A DNA stretch of 64,000 bases. It comes from Bombella sp. ESL0385 (GTDB lineage Bacteria > Pseudomonadota > Alphaproteobacteria > Acetobacterales > Acetobacteraceae). Below the pieces are notes generated by a model. It saw nothing but the letters and a program-made list of their open reading frames with translations, searched no databases and had not been told where the DNA came from. Shown piece after piece: positions 9,211 to 18,980 of this stretch. The DNA is taken from NCBI RefSeq assembly GCF_009725755.1, contig NZ_WNIJ01000001.1:682001-746000 (forward strand). The letters are read 5' to 3'. The translations under genes were made by a program, and so were the position numbers. Every line of letters starts with the position of its first letter. Positions within the stretch are counted from its first letter, which is position 1.

Positions 9211-10764
9211 ATGTCCGAGTCTCCTAAAGCTGGTGATATTGCAGCGGAGGTGTCACGCCGGCGCACATTTGCCATCATCTCCCATCCTGACGCTGGTAAA
9301 ACCACGTTGACAGAGCGTATCCTTCGCGCTGGTGGGGCGATTCAGCTAGCTGGGAATGTGCGGGCCAAGGGGGAGCGGCGGCGCACCCGTTCGGACTGGA
9401 TGAGCATTGAGAAGGACCGTGGTATTTCTGTTGTTACCTCGGTGATGACCTTCAATTACGGGGGCTGTGTCTTTAACCTGCTAGACACACCGGGCCATGA
9501 GGATTTCTCTGAAGATACATACCGCACGCTAACGGCGGTGGATTGCGCCGTGATGGTGATTGACGCGGCAAAGGGGATTGAGGCACGGACGCGGAAACTC
9601 TTTGAGATTTGCCGGTTGAGGGATATTCCCATCGTCACCTTCATCAATAAGATGGACCGTGAGGCACAAGATTGCTTTGAGCTGCTTGATGAGATTTCTA
9701 GCGCATTGGCGTTGGATGTCTCCCCTGCGACATGGCCGGTTGGGCGTGCTGCAAAATTTGCCGGGATTTATGATATCCGCACCAAATCTCTGCATCTCAA
9801 AGAGGAGTTAGCAGAGGATGATGAACGCTTGCAGCTGATGCGGGAGGAGGTAGAGCTTGCTGAGGGCGTATTGCCCCCCTTTGAGCAAGAGTTTTTTGAT
9901 GAGGGCCATTTAACGCCCGTCTTTTTCGGCTCCGCGATGAAGGAAATTGGCGTTACGGATTTGCTGGATGCGCTTGTTGCGTACGGGCCGCCACCGCGCG
10001 CGCAATCCTCTGAGACGCGTGAGGTTGAGGCAACGGAGGAGAATGTCACGGCCTTAATCTTTAAGATTCAAGCCAATATGGACCCTAACCATCGGGACCG
10101 CATGGCCTTTGCGCGTGTGTGCTCTGGCCGTTTAACGCGTGGTATGCGCCTTAAACATGTGCGGGTTGGTAAACAATTCGCCCTGCACACGCCGCAATTC
10201 TTCTTCGCCCAAGACCGTCAGTTAGTGGAGGAAGCCTTTGCAGGTGATGTGGTGGGCATCCCGAACCATGGCACATTGCGGATTGGGGATACATTAACCG
10301 ATGGCGAGGAGCTGCGCTTTACCGGTGTGCCTCATTTTGCACCAGAAATTCTTCGCCGTGTGCGTTTAGATGATGCTATGAAGGCCAAGAAACTCCGCCA
10401 AGCATTGGTTGAATTAGCAGAGGAAGGGGTTGTCCAGCTCTTTCGCCCTCAAGATGGAGCACCGCCGATTGTCGGGGTGGTGGGTACCTTGCAGCTTGAT
10501 GTTCTACAATCCCGCCTGAATGCTGAATATAACGTGCCTGTTGGTTTTGAGAGCACGCCCTTCACTCTAGCGCGTTGGGTTACGGGCGAAAAGGCGGCGT
10601 TGGAGCAATTTACGGCTGTCAATCGTAGTGCCATGGCTGATGATTTGGATGGAGACCCCGTCTTTCTCGCTGGTTCAGGCTTTATGATGAATCGCGCTAT
10701 GGAGATGAATGAGGCCCTCAGCTTCCATGATATTAAGCAGATTGGGCTTGTTGAGAAGGCTTAA
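9211..10764 (+). CDS. prfC: Peptide chain release factor 3
   Basis: Translational GTPase that removes RF1/RF2 from the ribosome after peptide release. GTPase motifs are clear near the N-terminus: G1 SHPDAGKTT, G3 DTPGHEDF and G4 NKMD, followed by EF-Tu-like domain 2 and an RF3 C-terminal domain (HFAPEILRRV). The 517 residues are close to E. coli RF3. ATG 9211 follows GAGGAAAG at a good distance; the GTG at 9196 is less likely. Its TAA stop shares the four bases TTAA with the stop of the convergent gene. Confidence 0.95.
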   Translation: MSESPKAGDIAAEVSRRRTFAIISHPDAGKTTLTERILRAGGAIQLAGNVRAKGERRRTRSDWMSIEKDRGISVVTSVMTFNYGGCVFNLLDTPGHEDFSEDTYRTLTAVDCAVMVIDAAKGIEARTRKLFEICRLRDIPIVTFINKMDREAQDCFELLDEISSALALDVSPATWPVGRAAKFAGIYDIRTKSLHLKEELAEDDERLQLMREEVELAEGVLPPFEQEFFDEGHLTPVFFGSAMKEIGVTDLLDALVAYGPPPRAQSSETREVEATEENVTALIFKIQANMDPNHRDRMAFARVCSGRLTRGMRLKHVRVGKQFALHTPQFFFAQDRQLVEEAFAGDVVGIPNHGTLRIGDTLTDGEELRFTGVPHFAPEILRRVRLDDAMKAKKLRQALVELAEEGVVQLFRPQDGAPPIVGVVGTLQLDVLQSRLNAEYNVPVGFESTPFTLARWVTGEKAALEQFTAVNRSAMADDLDGDPVFLAGSGFMMNRAMEMNEALSFHDIKQIGLVEKA

Positions 10765-11651
10765 GGCAAAGCTAGCTGGACAGAAACGGGGCAATGATCC
10801 GAGAGGGTTATGCCCCGTGCTGTATGGGGAAAGACCATAACCCTTAGACTATCGGCAATAAGCCACTCCCGCGCTTGGTTGCCGAGGATAATATGGTCGA
10901 TAAATTGCCGCCCTCCTAAACATGGGCTGGAGAAGCCAGCAGTGGTCAGGGTGAGGGGGGCATCGCTTTGCAGGGTTTGCATAAGTGGGTCGAGCGGGGT
11001 GAGGCGGCGGTTAAAATCGCCTAGAATGGCAAAAGGGATACCGTCATCTTGACGGTCTAAAATCCAATTTTCAATGACGTGAAATTGTTGATAAAGCAGC
11101 CGACAAGCCCGTTTTTTAGAGGTCAGTGGCTGGGCCCAGCAGCCTGTTTTTAAGTGCAGGATGAGGAGGCGTAAATGGGCATCCCCATGATGGATGGTGA
11201 TGTCTAGCCCCCCTCTTAGGGGGTGGTGATGGCCCTCTTGTAGTATATTGAGGGCCGTAAGCTCCGGGTTGAGGGTTGCTGTCAGCCCCTTATCGCGCCG
11301 CATAGCAAGGCCGACTTGCTGGATGATGGGGTCAGGCGCAAAGAACAGAACATAATCCTGCGGGGGGAAAACCTGTCGTGCTGCGTCTGGGCCATCGACT
11401 TCCTCAAAGGCGATAAGGTCGCTTTGGAGCTTCTCTGCATAAGCGCGCAAGGCAGCAAAATCGGCCTGTGTCCGGGTAGGGACGTTAGGCGGTAAGGCGG
11501 GGTCATTAGCGGGGCGGAGGGTGAGCCAATCCATATTCCAGCTTGTGAGTTTAAGCGGGGTAGAGGCTTGAGCGGATGAGAGGAAGCCAAAGAGCATGGC
11601 ACATAAAAAACCGCCTACGAGCGCGCGCAGGCGGTTTTTATAGTTTGTCAT
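10761..11651 (-). CDS. Secreted endonuclease/exonuclease/phosphatase-family protein
   Basis: Predicted exported metal-dependent hydrolase of the EEP (DNase I-like) fold. A signal peptide precedes an Ala-X-Ala site (SAQAS, about residue 28). Active-site residues of the fold are visible in order: Asn in SWNMDW, Glu in AFEEVD, the LHLKTG strand, Asp/Asn in LGDFNRR and the final SDHCPV. Substrate could be nucleic acid or a phosphoester; the sequence does not say. ATG 11651 is chosen so that the signal peptide is N-terminal; ATGs at 11669/11672 are alternatives. It lies just downstream of the carbonic anhydrase gene and may share its transcript. Confidence 0.78.
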   Translation of the reverse strand: MTNYKNRLRALVGGFLCAMLFGFLSSAQASTPLKLTSWNMDWLTLRPANDPALPPNVPTRTQADFAALRAYAEKLQSDLIAFEEVDGPDAARQVFPPQDYVLFFAPDPIIQQVGLAMRRDKGLTATLNPELTALNILQEGHHHPLRGGLDITIHHGDAHLRLLILHLKTGCWAQPLTSKKRACRLLYQQFHVIENWILDRQDDGIPFAILGDFNRRLTPLDPLMQTLQSDAPLTLTTAGFSSPCLGGRQFIDHIILGNQAREWLIADSLRVMVFPHTARGITLSDHCPVSVQLALP

Positions 11652-11661
11652 GATGGCATGA

Positions 11662-12354
11662 TTAAACATCATTGGGGTTTTTATTTTTTCTAAGGATAGC
11701 GATAGCCTCTTTGACGGAATGTTCTGTTTTGGCATCCTCAGTAAGAATATAAACACGGCCCTTCTTAATATCGTAATACCATCCTTGCACATTTAGCTCC
11801 CCACGGGAGAGGGCTTTGGCAACGATGGGATGGGTTTTTAGATGTGTAATCTGCAAACGAACATTTGCTTCCGCAAGGTCGCGCACATCCTTAGGGCCGA
11901 CATCTTCGGCACGGAGGTCACTAATAGTCGCAGCGGCGGCCTCTGCATTATGCAACCAACGGCGGACGGTGGGCATATGTTTTAGCTTGTCCGGTTCCGT
12001 AGCTAAGTCGATGAGAGCCGACATAGCCCCGCAGTTAGAATGACCGCAGATGATGATGTTCTTTACCTTGAGCGCACCGACAGCATATTCAATGGCTGAG
12101 GCGATTGCCCCAACCATATTGCCATAGGCGGGGACGATATTACCGACATTGCGGATGAGGAACAGCTCACCCGGCTCTGTCTGTGTAATCAGGCTAGGGC
12201 TGATGCGGCTATCCGCACAGGTGATGAACAAGGTTGGCGGGGTCTGATCGTAAGCTAGACTCTGGAATAGATCCTGCTTTTGTGGATACACTTCGCTCTC
12301 GAAAGTCTGCACGCCATCCAGCAGCTCTAGCAGAGTGTTACGGTGAAAGACCAT
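11662..12354 (-). CDS. Beta-class carbonic anhydrase
   Basis: Zinc enzyme that interconverts CO2 and bicarbonate, supplying bicarbonate to carboxylases such as the acetyl-CoA carboxylase whose alpha subunit is encoded further along. The zinc and catalytic residues are present: Cys and the Asp/Arg pair in TCADSR, and His and Cys in HSNCGAM. About 230 residues fit the family. ATG 12354 is chosen for GGGGA nine bases upstream and because upstream codons give no family sequence. It probably forms a transcript with the EEP hydrolase. Confidence 0.93.
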   Translation of the reverse strand: MVFHRNTLLELLDGVQTFESEVYPQKQDLFQSLAYDQTPPTLFITCADSRISPSLITQTEPGELFLIRNVGNIVPAYGNMVGAIASAIEYAVGALKVKNIIICGHSNCGAMSALIDLATEPDKLKHMPTVRRWLHNAEAAAATISDLRAEDVGPKDVRDLAEANVRLQITHLKTHPIVAKALSRGELNVQGWYYDIKKGRVYILTEDAKTEHSVKEAIAILRKNKNPNDV

Positions 12355-12490
12355 ATTTTTGTTTCCCCGGTTAAGACGCCTCATACAAAAATAAAAGATG
12401 GCGTAATGGCAGGTGGAGCGATAGAGAGATACAGCCCTATCGCTCCGCACCCTTAAAAAGATTTTTAATCTCCGTCTAGCTGAAAAGACC

Positions 12491-15130
12491 TTAACCCTCT
12501 GTAAGTTTACGGCGAATCATCTCAAACACAGCTTCAGCAGCGGGTTCAGTCCCACCGGCTTGGGCCATGTCGGGACGGCCACCGCCACCTTTACCATCCA
12601 TGAGGGCAGAAGCCTCACGGACAAGGGCTACAGCATCAAAACGTGTGGTGAGGTCTTTGCTAATGGCAATGACGATGCTGCCACGCTCATTCGCCCCGGA
12701 GATTAACGCGACAACGCCGGAGGAAATCTGTTTGAGCAGCCCCTCAGCTAGTCCTTTGAGGTCCTTGGGGTTTACATCCTCCAAGAAGCGGGCTGCAAGC
12801 GTAACACCGTTGATTGTCTCGCTTGATGCCGCACCATCCCCCGTTGTTAGCTTATGTTGCAGAGAGGAAATCTGCGCATTTAAGGCTTTGCGCTCCTCTA
12901 ACAAAGCGGCAAGACGAGCGGGAGCCTCAGCCGGTGTGACCTTGAGCAGAGCGGCCATCTCGGCAAGGCGGTCCTCACTAGTGCGAATAGCCTGTTCTGC
13001 TGCGGCCCCACATACGGCCTCAATGCGGCGCACACCAGATGAGACCCCGCTTTCGGACAGGATGCGGAAAAGGCCAATCTCACCCAGACGGTTTACATGC
13101 GTTCCGCCGCAAAGCTCGATGGAGTAGGCTTGGCGGTTTTTCTCATCCTCATCCCCCATGAAGACAACGCGCACCTCGTCGCCATATTTCTCACCAAAGA
13201 GGGCCATAGCCCCGCTCTCAATGGCTTGCTCCTGCGTCATGAGGCGCGTTTCAACCGGGCTATTTTGCCGGATGCGCGCATTAACCTCAGCCTCAATGTG
13301 CTTTAGCTCCTCCTCAGTGAGGGGACGGGGCTGGCTGATGTCAAACCGCAAACGATCCGGCGTGTTGAGGCTACCTTTTTGGGTGACATGCTCGCCAATG
13401 TGACGGCGCAAGGCCTCATGCAATAAATGTGTGGCAGAGTGATGCCCGCGCACGGCCGTCCGGCGTGTATGGTCGATTTCGGCATGGACATCCATACCGG
13501 GTTTGAGGACACCCTCCACCACGCGGCCATAATGCACGATGAGCGTGCCGTTCTTCTTTTGCGTATCGGTGATGTCGATTTTCAAACCGGGGCCTGTGAG
13601 CGTGCCGTGGTCGCCCACTTGCCCACCACTCTCCCCATAAAAAGGCGATTGGTTGAGAAGAATAGCGACTTCATCACCCGCTTTTGCCTCGGCGAGTTCA
13701 TCACTACCGCGGAAGATAGATTGCACTTGGGCATCCGCGGCTTCACTTACATAGCCGAGGAACTCCGTCCCCCCGAAGCGGTCGCGCGCATCAAACCACA
13801 CAGTCTCTACAGCACTATCGCCAGAGCCCACCCAGGCCGCACGGGCACGTTGGCGTTGCTCAGCCATGGCATTTTCAAAGCCTGCCTCATCCACTTTATG
13901 GCCGCGCTCACGGAGGACATCTTGGGTAAGGTCCAGCGGGAAGCCAAATGTGTCGTAAAGCTTAAAAGCCACATCACCGGGGAGCTGCCCTTTGCTGGAG
14001 AGGCGTCCCATTTCCTCTTCCAGCAGAGCCATCCCACGGCCAAGTAAGGCGGTGAAGCGTTCTTCCTCGCCTTTCATGGTCTCAGCAATGAGGGCTTTAT
14101 GCTGGTTTAGCTCTGGGTAGGCATGGCCCATCTGTTGGATGAGCGCGGGGAGGAGGCGATAAAAAACAGGCTCCTTCGCGCCCATGAGATGGAGATGGCG
14201 CATGGCACGGCGCATAATGCGGCGTAAGACATAGCCGCGCCCTTCGCGGGAGGGGAGAACACCATCGGAGATGAGGAAGGCTGTAGAGCGTAAATGGTCA
14301 GCCACAACGCGATGGCTGGTTTTAAAACGCCCATCAGCATCTTGATGCATTAACTCCGCAGAGGCCTCAATTAAAGCGCGGAGGGTATCTGTATCGTAAT
14401 TATCCTTCTTACCCTGCATAACGGCAGCGAACCGCTCTAGCCCCATGCCGGTATCAATAGAAGGATGGGGGAGGTTGGAGCGTTTGCCCTCACCTTCCTC
14501 AAAGAATTGCATAAAGACGAGATTCCAAATCTCGACAAAGCGGTCGCCATCTTCATCAGGGCTACCGGGAGGGCCCCCAGCAACAGAGGGGCCGTGGTCG
14601 TAAAAGATTTCGGAGGAGGGGCCACAAGGGCCAGTATCGCCCATGCGCCAGAAATTATCAGAGGTAGCAATGCGGATGATTTTTTCGTCCGTAAGACCTG
14701 CGATTTTTTTCCACAATTCTGCGGCTTCATGGTCATCTGCATAGACAGTAACAAGCAGCTTTTTCGCAGGGATGGAGAAGCCCTTGGTTAGGAGTGTCCA
14801 AGCGAATTCAATCACTTCCGCTTTGAAGTAGTCTCCAAAGCTGAAATTACCCATCATCTCAAAGAAAGTATGATGCCGGGCTGTATAGCCAACATTATCA
14901 AGGTCGTTATGCTTCCCGCCCGCCCGGACGACCTTTTGGGCTGTTGTTGCACGCTTGAAGGGTAAGCTCTCTTGCCCGGTAAAGACGTTTTTAAAAGGGA
15001 CCATCCCCGCATTGGTAAAAAGAAGGGATGGGTCATTTTGTGGCACAAGAGACGCAGAGGGTAGAATCTGATGACCGTGAGATTCAAAGTAGCTGAGGAA
15101 TTGAGAGCGGATATCGTTGGTGCTGATCAT
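12491..15130 (-). CDS. alaS: Alanyl-tRNA synthetase
   Basis: Charges tRNA-Ala and edits misacylated Ser/Gly. At 879 residues it is full length: class II catalytic core (about 1-240, [30 protein letters not shown]), tRNA-recognition region, editing domain with the zinc-binding HHSATHLLH and CGGTHV motifs, coiled coil, and a C-Ala/DHHA1 domain ([15 protein letters not shown]). The start is ATG 15130 ([12 protein letters not shown]); the open frame upstream carries no conserved sequence. Confidence 0.96.
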   Translation of the reverse strand: MISTNDIRSQFLSYFESHGHQILPSASLVPQNDPSLLFTNAGMVPFKNVFTGQESLPFKRATTAQKVVRAGGKHNDLDNVGYTARHHTFFEMMGNFSFGDYFKAEVIEFAWTLLTKGFSIPAKKLLVTVYADDHEAAELWKKIAGLTDEKIIRIATSDNFWRMGDTGPCGPSSEIFYDHGPSVAGGPPGSPDEDGDRFVEIWNLVFMQFFEEGEGKRSNLPHPSIDTGMGLERFAAVMQGKKDNYDTDTLRALIEASAELMHQDADGRFKTSHRVVADHLRSTAFLISDGVLPSREGRGYVLRRIMRRAMRHLHLMGAKEPVFYRLLPALIQQMGHAYPELNQHKALIAETMKGEEERFTALLGRGMALLEEEMGRLSSKGQLPGDVAFKLYDTFGFPLDLTQDVLRERGHKVDEAGFENAMAEQRQRARAAWVGSGDSAVETVWFDARDRFGGTEFLGYVSEAADAQVQSIFRGSDELAEAKAGDEVAILLNQSPFYGESGGQVGDHGTLTGPGLKIDITDTQKKNGTLIVHYGRVVEGVLKPGMDVHAEIDHTRRTAVRGHHSATHLLHEALRRHIGEHVTQKGSLNTPDRLRFDISQPRPLTEEELKHIEAEVNARIRQNSPVETRLMTQEQAIESGAMALFGEKYGDEVRVVFMGDEDEKNRQAYSIELCGGTHVNRLGEIGLFRILSESGVSSGVRRIEAVCGAAAEQAIRTSEDRLAEMAALLKVTPAEAPARLAALLEERKALNAQISSLQHKLTTGDGAASSETINGVTLAARFLEDVNPKDLKGLAEGLLKQISSGVVALISGANERGSIVIAISKDLTTRFDAVALVREASALMDGKGGGGRPDMAQAGGTEPAAEAVFEMIRRKLTEG

Positions 15131-15222
15131 GAGCCTATAAGTCCGAAGGGCGGAAAGGAGGAATGCTTTCCGTATGTTAGAGGATTCCCGCGTTATTGGA
15201 AATGGCAGGATTCTTAGTCGGA

Positions 15223-15657
15223 TTAGTCTTTCTTTTTGTGAAAGACGAAATGATGACAGAAGGCGAAATTGATGAACATGCCGCCAGCCGTGCCGCAAAG
15301 AAGGGCGATAAAAGTATAATGGCGTGTAAGGGGCCAGAGGCTGAACAGAGCCAGCACAATTCCGCGATTGATGATAAATCCGGGTAAGTTAGCGAGGATG
15401 AATCGTCCCCATTGGTGATGAAGTGTATAGCTTTCGCGGCAACGGTCGCGGAATGTCCAATAACGATTTAACAACCAGTTATTGCTAGAGGCCACAATAT
15501 AAGCAAGCAAAGCGGCGAGGCGCAGGCCAAGGGCATGACGAAAGAGCGATAATGTAGCCCAATCTACCAGGAAGCCTATCGCACCAACGATACCAAAATA
15601 GAAGAACCGTTGGAGGAGGGGATAATATTTTTGCCAGTTTTGTTTGATGAGGTGCAT
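15223..15657 (-). CDS. GtrA family membrane protein
   Basis: Small four-helix membrane protein of the GtrA/DPMS family (144 residues), thought to help flip undecaprenyl- or polyprenyl-linked sugars across the inner membrane. The family pattern is clear: [19 protein letters not shown] in helix 1, [11 protein letters not shown] after helix 2 and [17 protein letters not shown] at the C-terminus. No glycosyltransferase partner is adjacent. It lies upstream of alaS on the same strand. Confidence 0.85.
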   Translation of the reverse strand: MHLIKQNWQKYYPLLQRFFYFGIVGAIGFLVDWATLSLFRHALGLRLAALLAYIVASSNNWLLNRYWTFRDRCRESYTLHHQWGRFILANLPGFIINRGIVLALFSLWPLTRHYTFIALLCGTAGGMFINFAFCHHFVFHKKKD

Positions 15658-15766
15658 TGCTTCTTTTAGGTGCCAACGCTGTGAGGGATGGAATAGCTAG
15701 GGGCTTAGCATAGCTTGGCTCTAGACGTAAGGATTTCTAGAACGGTTTTAGAGATAAAAAGCCCAC

Positions 15767-15790
15767 AAAAAAGGGCACCCGGAGGTGCCC
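15767..15790 (-). terminator. Intrinsic terminator after the OmpA-family gene
   Basis: GGGCACC (15773-15779) pairs with GGTGCCC (15784-15790) around a four-base loop; on the minus strand the hairpin is followed directly by six T (15772-15767). It lies about 45 bases past the stop of the OmpA-family gene. Confidence 0.85.
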
Positions 15791-15833
15791 TCTTTCACAA
15801 ACCTTAGATGGTCCGCTGAGTGTTCATCTGAAC

Positions 15834-16982
15834 TTACTTCAGGATGATCTCAACACGACGGTTCTGCGGCTCACGTGTGTTTTTAGCTGTTGTAACCAGC
15901 GGCTTGGCATCGCCGTAACCGTGGATGTCGATAGCTGTAGCAGGCACGCCGAGACGGACCAGCTCAGCCTTCACGCTGTTAGCGCGCTTGATGGAGAGAC
16001 CCATGTTGTACTTCTCACCACGCGGGCCAGGATGAGCAGCGGAGTTATCGGTGTAACCGTTAACTTCGATGCGTGTTGTCTGGACGTGTGTGGAAGCTTG
16101 AGCAGCCTGAGCAACGATCTCACGAGCGCGACCTGTCAGGTTGGACTTATCCCAGTCGAAGAAGACGAGGTAAGTGCGAGCAGCCTGAGCCGGCGGCGGA
16201 ACGACAACATGCGGTGCAGCAGGCGGAGCTGGCGGTGCGCTGTTGAAGGCGTAACGAACACCGAAGAGGAACTGGTGGGTATAGCGTGTGCCATAACCAA
16301 CGCGATCACCGCGTTCACCGTCATGATGCAGGTAGTGACGGCCGTTGGAGCCCCCCCCTGAAGAACCAGCCTGACCGATGAAACGATACTGGGTGGTCAG
16401 AGCCAAACCGGGAACGCCTGGGATGTCGTAAGCCGCACCAACAATACCCTGAGCAGCGAGGCCACCTGTGGTGTTGTTGAAGTTAGGATAGTTTGTGCCG
16501 CGGTTGTAAACCTTACGGTAGTTCTGCCACATATAGCCAGCACCGATACCAACGAACGGTGTGACAGGGAAGTTGTTCAGGCCGAACATGCCGAGGTCAA
16601 TGTCATACAGGACGTTGACGAACGCGCCATAGCCTTCGCTCTTACCATGAGCGTGACGTGTTCCACCATCAGCGAAGGTGCCTGTCAGACGATTGATATG
16701 CGTCTGGTTGTAGTTACCCTCAACCTCAGCACGCAGGCCGTTGCCGAAGCCATAACCAGCGGACAGATAGCCGTTAAAGCCTGTGCCGGAGTGCATTTTG
16801 CCGTAGTCTTGCGTAGCATCGCGCTTGATGCTGCGGCCTGTGCCAACGCGGGCACTCTGGTGCTGAACCAGGTTATAGCCGGCTGCCATATCGACATACG
16901 GGCCGGTGATCGTGCTGGCCATGGCGAGGGAGGGCAGAGCCACCATCGAGGTCATGGCGAGAAGTGCATTACGAATACGCAT
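15834..16982 (-). CDS. OmpA-family outer-membrane protein
   Basis: Abundant outer-membrane protein tethered to peptidoglycan. It has a signal peptide (MRIRNALLAMTSMVALPSLAMA), an N-terminal beta-barrel (about 25-245) with a long glycine-rich loop near 215, a Pro/Ala linker (APPAPPAAPHVVVPPP) and a C-terminal OmpA-like domain with NGYTDNSA, LSIKRANSV and NRRVEIILK. The peptidoglycan-binding Asp and Arg of that domain are present. Its strong terminator and C-ending codon preference, stronger than in its neighbours, suggest high expression. Confidence 0.92.
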   Translation of the reverse strand: MRIRNALLAMTSMVALPSLAMASTITGPYVDMAAGYNLVQHQSARVGTGRSIKRDATQDYGKMHSGTGFNGYLSAGYGFGNGLRAEVEGNYNQTHINRLTGTFADGGTRHAHGKSEGYGAFVNVLYDIDLGMFGLNNFPVTPFVGIGAGYMWQNYRKVYNRGTNYPNFNNTTGGLAAQGIVGAAYDIPGVPGLALTTQYRFIGQAGSSGGGSNGRHYLHHDGERGDRVGYGTRYTHQFLFGVRYAFNSAPPAPPAAPHVVVPPPAQAARTYLVFFDWDKSNLTGRAREIVAQAAQASTHVQTTRIEVNGYTDNSAAHPGPRGEKYNMGLSIKRANSVKAELVRLGVPATAIDIHGYGDAKPLVTTAKNTREPQNRRVEIILK

Positions 16983-17089
16983 TTACTTCATCAGTCCTTA
17001 ACATTGTGTAACATACGGCCATTACGGTTGGCGGGCATCGGAATGATCACCGTGTGAAGCCAGCGCGGCCGATGAGTCTGATTTAGGGG

Positions 17090-17124
17090 AAAGATGCCTC
17101 AAAGTTAAGAGCTTTTAGGCATCT
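17090..17124 (-). terminator. Hairpin after aroKB (probable terminator)
   Basis: AGATGCCTcAAAG (17092-17104) pairs with the sequence at 17112-17124 over 13 positions with one mismatch, around a seven-base loop. On the minus strand it follows the aroKB stop by 45 bases and is followed by TTCCCC, so the U-tract is short. It sits between aroKB and the OmpA-family gene. Confidence 0.5.
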
Positions 17125-17169
17125 CTGTTGCGAAGAAGTAGATACTGTGTCTAATTGAACACAGATTGA

Positions 17170-18849
17170 TTAAGGGGCGAACCCTTCGGCAAGAAGGAGA
17201 GCGCGAACATCCTCCAAGGCGACATCACGACAGGTGAAGGCTTTGCCAATGCTGTGGAGGAGGACGAAGGTTACTTTTCCTTCGCGGAGTTTTTTATCCC
17301 GCCCCATATGTGCCAGAAGAGTCGCTGTACTGAGATTATGGGGCAAGTCGGCCTTTCCTACAGGCATATTGAGCTTATGTAGATGGGCATCTAGGCGTGC
17401 GAGATCGTCTTGGGGGGCGAGTCCCATTTTGACCGAAAGAGCAAGAGCCATATGTAGGCCGATAGATACAGCCTCCCCATGTAAGAGCCGCCCATCATAA
17501 TGAAACTCGGCCTCAAAAGCGTGGGCGAAGGTATGGCCCAGATTAAGCAAGGCGCGCCCGCCAGAGTGGGCAGATTCCCGCTCATCGTCTTGTACGACTC
17601 CGGTTTTAAAGAGGCAGGCACGGCGTACCGCTTCGCCTAGAGCGGCAGGGTCGCCTTTTAAGACGGCATGGCCATGTTGCTCACACCATGCGAATAATCT
17701 TTCATCCGCAATTAAGCCTGACTTAACGATTTCTGCATACCCCGCTACGAGCTGGCGTGGGGGGAGTGTGTCCAGCACGGTTGTATCAGCTAGAACGAGG
17801 TTAGGCTGCCAGAAGGCTCCGATGAGATTCTTCCCGGCTTTTGCGTTGATGCCGGTTTTCCCGCCGACAGAGCTATCAACTTGAGCAAGCAATGTGGTGG
17901 GGATTTGGATAAAGGGTACGCCGCGCAAAATGCTTGCAGCAACAAAGCCAGCAAGATCCCCTACAACACCACCGCCAAAGGCTATGATGGTTGTGCCGCG
18001 CTCTATCCCTTGGGCGAGAATCGTTTCAATGACGTCTTCAAATCGCTTGAGGGATTTGCTGCTTTCCCCGGGCGGTACGGTGATGGTGGCAAAATGGATG
18101 CCAGCGCGGGTGAGGCTTTCTTCTAGCGCAGCGAGATGCAAGGAGGCGACCGTGCTATCTGTGAGGATAACAGCGCGGTTATTGGGCAGGTGAGGGCGGA
18201 TGCGTAAGCCTGCATCATGCAAAAGCTGAGGGCCGGTGAGTACTTCATAGCTATGGCCTGCCAATGTAACGGGAACATGATGCGGTGGTGTGGCTGTGGC
18301 GAGTTGGGTTGTGATGGTGTGTGTGGCGTGTTCCACGCTTTCATCTCCACATTCGATGATGAGGTCGGCCTCTGCGTAATAAGGGTAACGCTCTTGGGCG
18401 AGGCGGCGGAGGGTTGCTTCTGGGTCGCCTTGGGCTAAGAGAGGCCGGTTATGGCGATTATGGAGGAGACGTTTGAGGAGGGTTGGCATGGGGACATGCA
18501 ACCATATAGTGCAAATGTCTGTTCGTTTATGGCTAAGGGCGCGGGTGCGTGGGTGCATCCACGCTCCGCCGCCTGTGGCAAGGATACATGGCCCCCCCTT
18601 GAGGAGGCGGCGTATGACCCGATGCTCTCCCGCACGGAAATGGGCCTCTCCATGTTGGGAGAAGATTTCTGCAATGCTTTGGCGGCTTGCTTTTTCAATT
18701 TCGGCATCAGTATCGATAAAAGGGATACCGTAATAGTGGGCAAGTTGGCGGCCTAGCGTGGTTTTGCCAGCCCCCATGAGGCCAACAAGCACAATAATAT
18801 GAAAAGGGGGCTTCTCTGACGAAGCGCGCGGGGAAGGAGAGTGCGACAT
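17170..18849 (-). CDS. aroKB: Fused shikimate kinase / 3-dehydroquinate synthase
   Basis: Single polypeptide of 559 residues carrying two enzymes of the shikimate pathway. Residues about 17-180 are shikimate kinase: Walker A GLMGAGKTT, DTDAEIE, GGGAWM and the Arg of the lid (NRPLL). Residues about 190-555 are 3-dehydroquinate synthase: NAD-binding FGGGVVGDLAGF, PTTLLAQVDSSVGGKTGIN, the metal ligands and NLGHTFAHAFE. The two steps are not consecutive (DHQ synthase is step 2, shikimate kinase step 5). In most bacteria aroK and aroB are separate neighbours, so this is a gene fusion with no internal stop. Confidence 0.95.
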   Translation of the reverse strand: MSHSPSPRASSEKPPFHIIVLVGLMGAGKTTLGRQLAHYYGIPFIDTDAEIEKASRQSIAEIFSQHGEAHFRAGEHRVIRRLLKGGPCILATGGGAWMHPRTRALSHKRTDICTIWLHVPMPTLLKRLLHNRHNRPLLAQGDPEATLRRLAQERYPYYAEADLIIECGDESVEHATHTITTQLATATPPHHVPVTLAGHSYEVLTGPQLLHDAGLRIRPHLPNNRAVILTDSTVASLHLAALEESLTRAGIHFATITVPPGESSKSLKRFEDVIETILAQGIERGTTIIAFGGGVVGDLAGFVAASILRGVPFIQIPTTLLAQVDSSVGGKTGINAKAGKNLIGAFWQPNLVLADTTVLDTLPPRQLVAGYAEIVKSGLIADERLFAWCEQHGHAVLKGDPAALGEAVRRACLFKTGVVQDDERESAHSGGRALLNLGHTFAHAFEAEFHYDGRLLHGEAVSIGLHMALALSVKMGLAPQDDLARLDAHLHKLNMPVGKADLPHNLSTATLLAHMGRDKKLREGKVTFVLLHSIGKAFTCRDVALEDVRALLLAEGFAP

Positions 18850-18931
18850 AGCGTTTTTCTATCACGGCTAAAGAGGCGGGGGTAGGTCTCCTCTATGTTT
18901 AAGAGCATGTTGGAGAAGGAGGGTTTTTAAA

Positions 18932-18976
18932 ATGGCTTCTTCCCTTTATAAGCGTGTCATATCCTTTGGGGAGTGA
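18932..18976 (+). CDS. Possible 14-residue leader peptide
   Basis: A short open frame, MASSLYKRVISFGE and a TGA, begins at ATG 18932 behind AAGGAGGG, one of the best ribosome binding sites of the window. It ends four bases before the ATG of the 67-residue membrane protein, whose own ribosome binding site (GGGGAG) lies inside the last codons of the leader. That arrangement fits translational coupling. It has no recognisable run of one amino acid that would suggest attenuation. It may equally be chance. Confidence 0.35.
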   Translation: MASSLYKRVISFGE

Positions 18977-18980
18977 TTTT

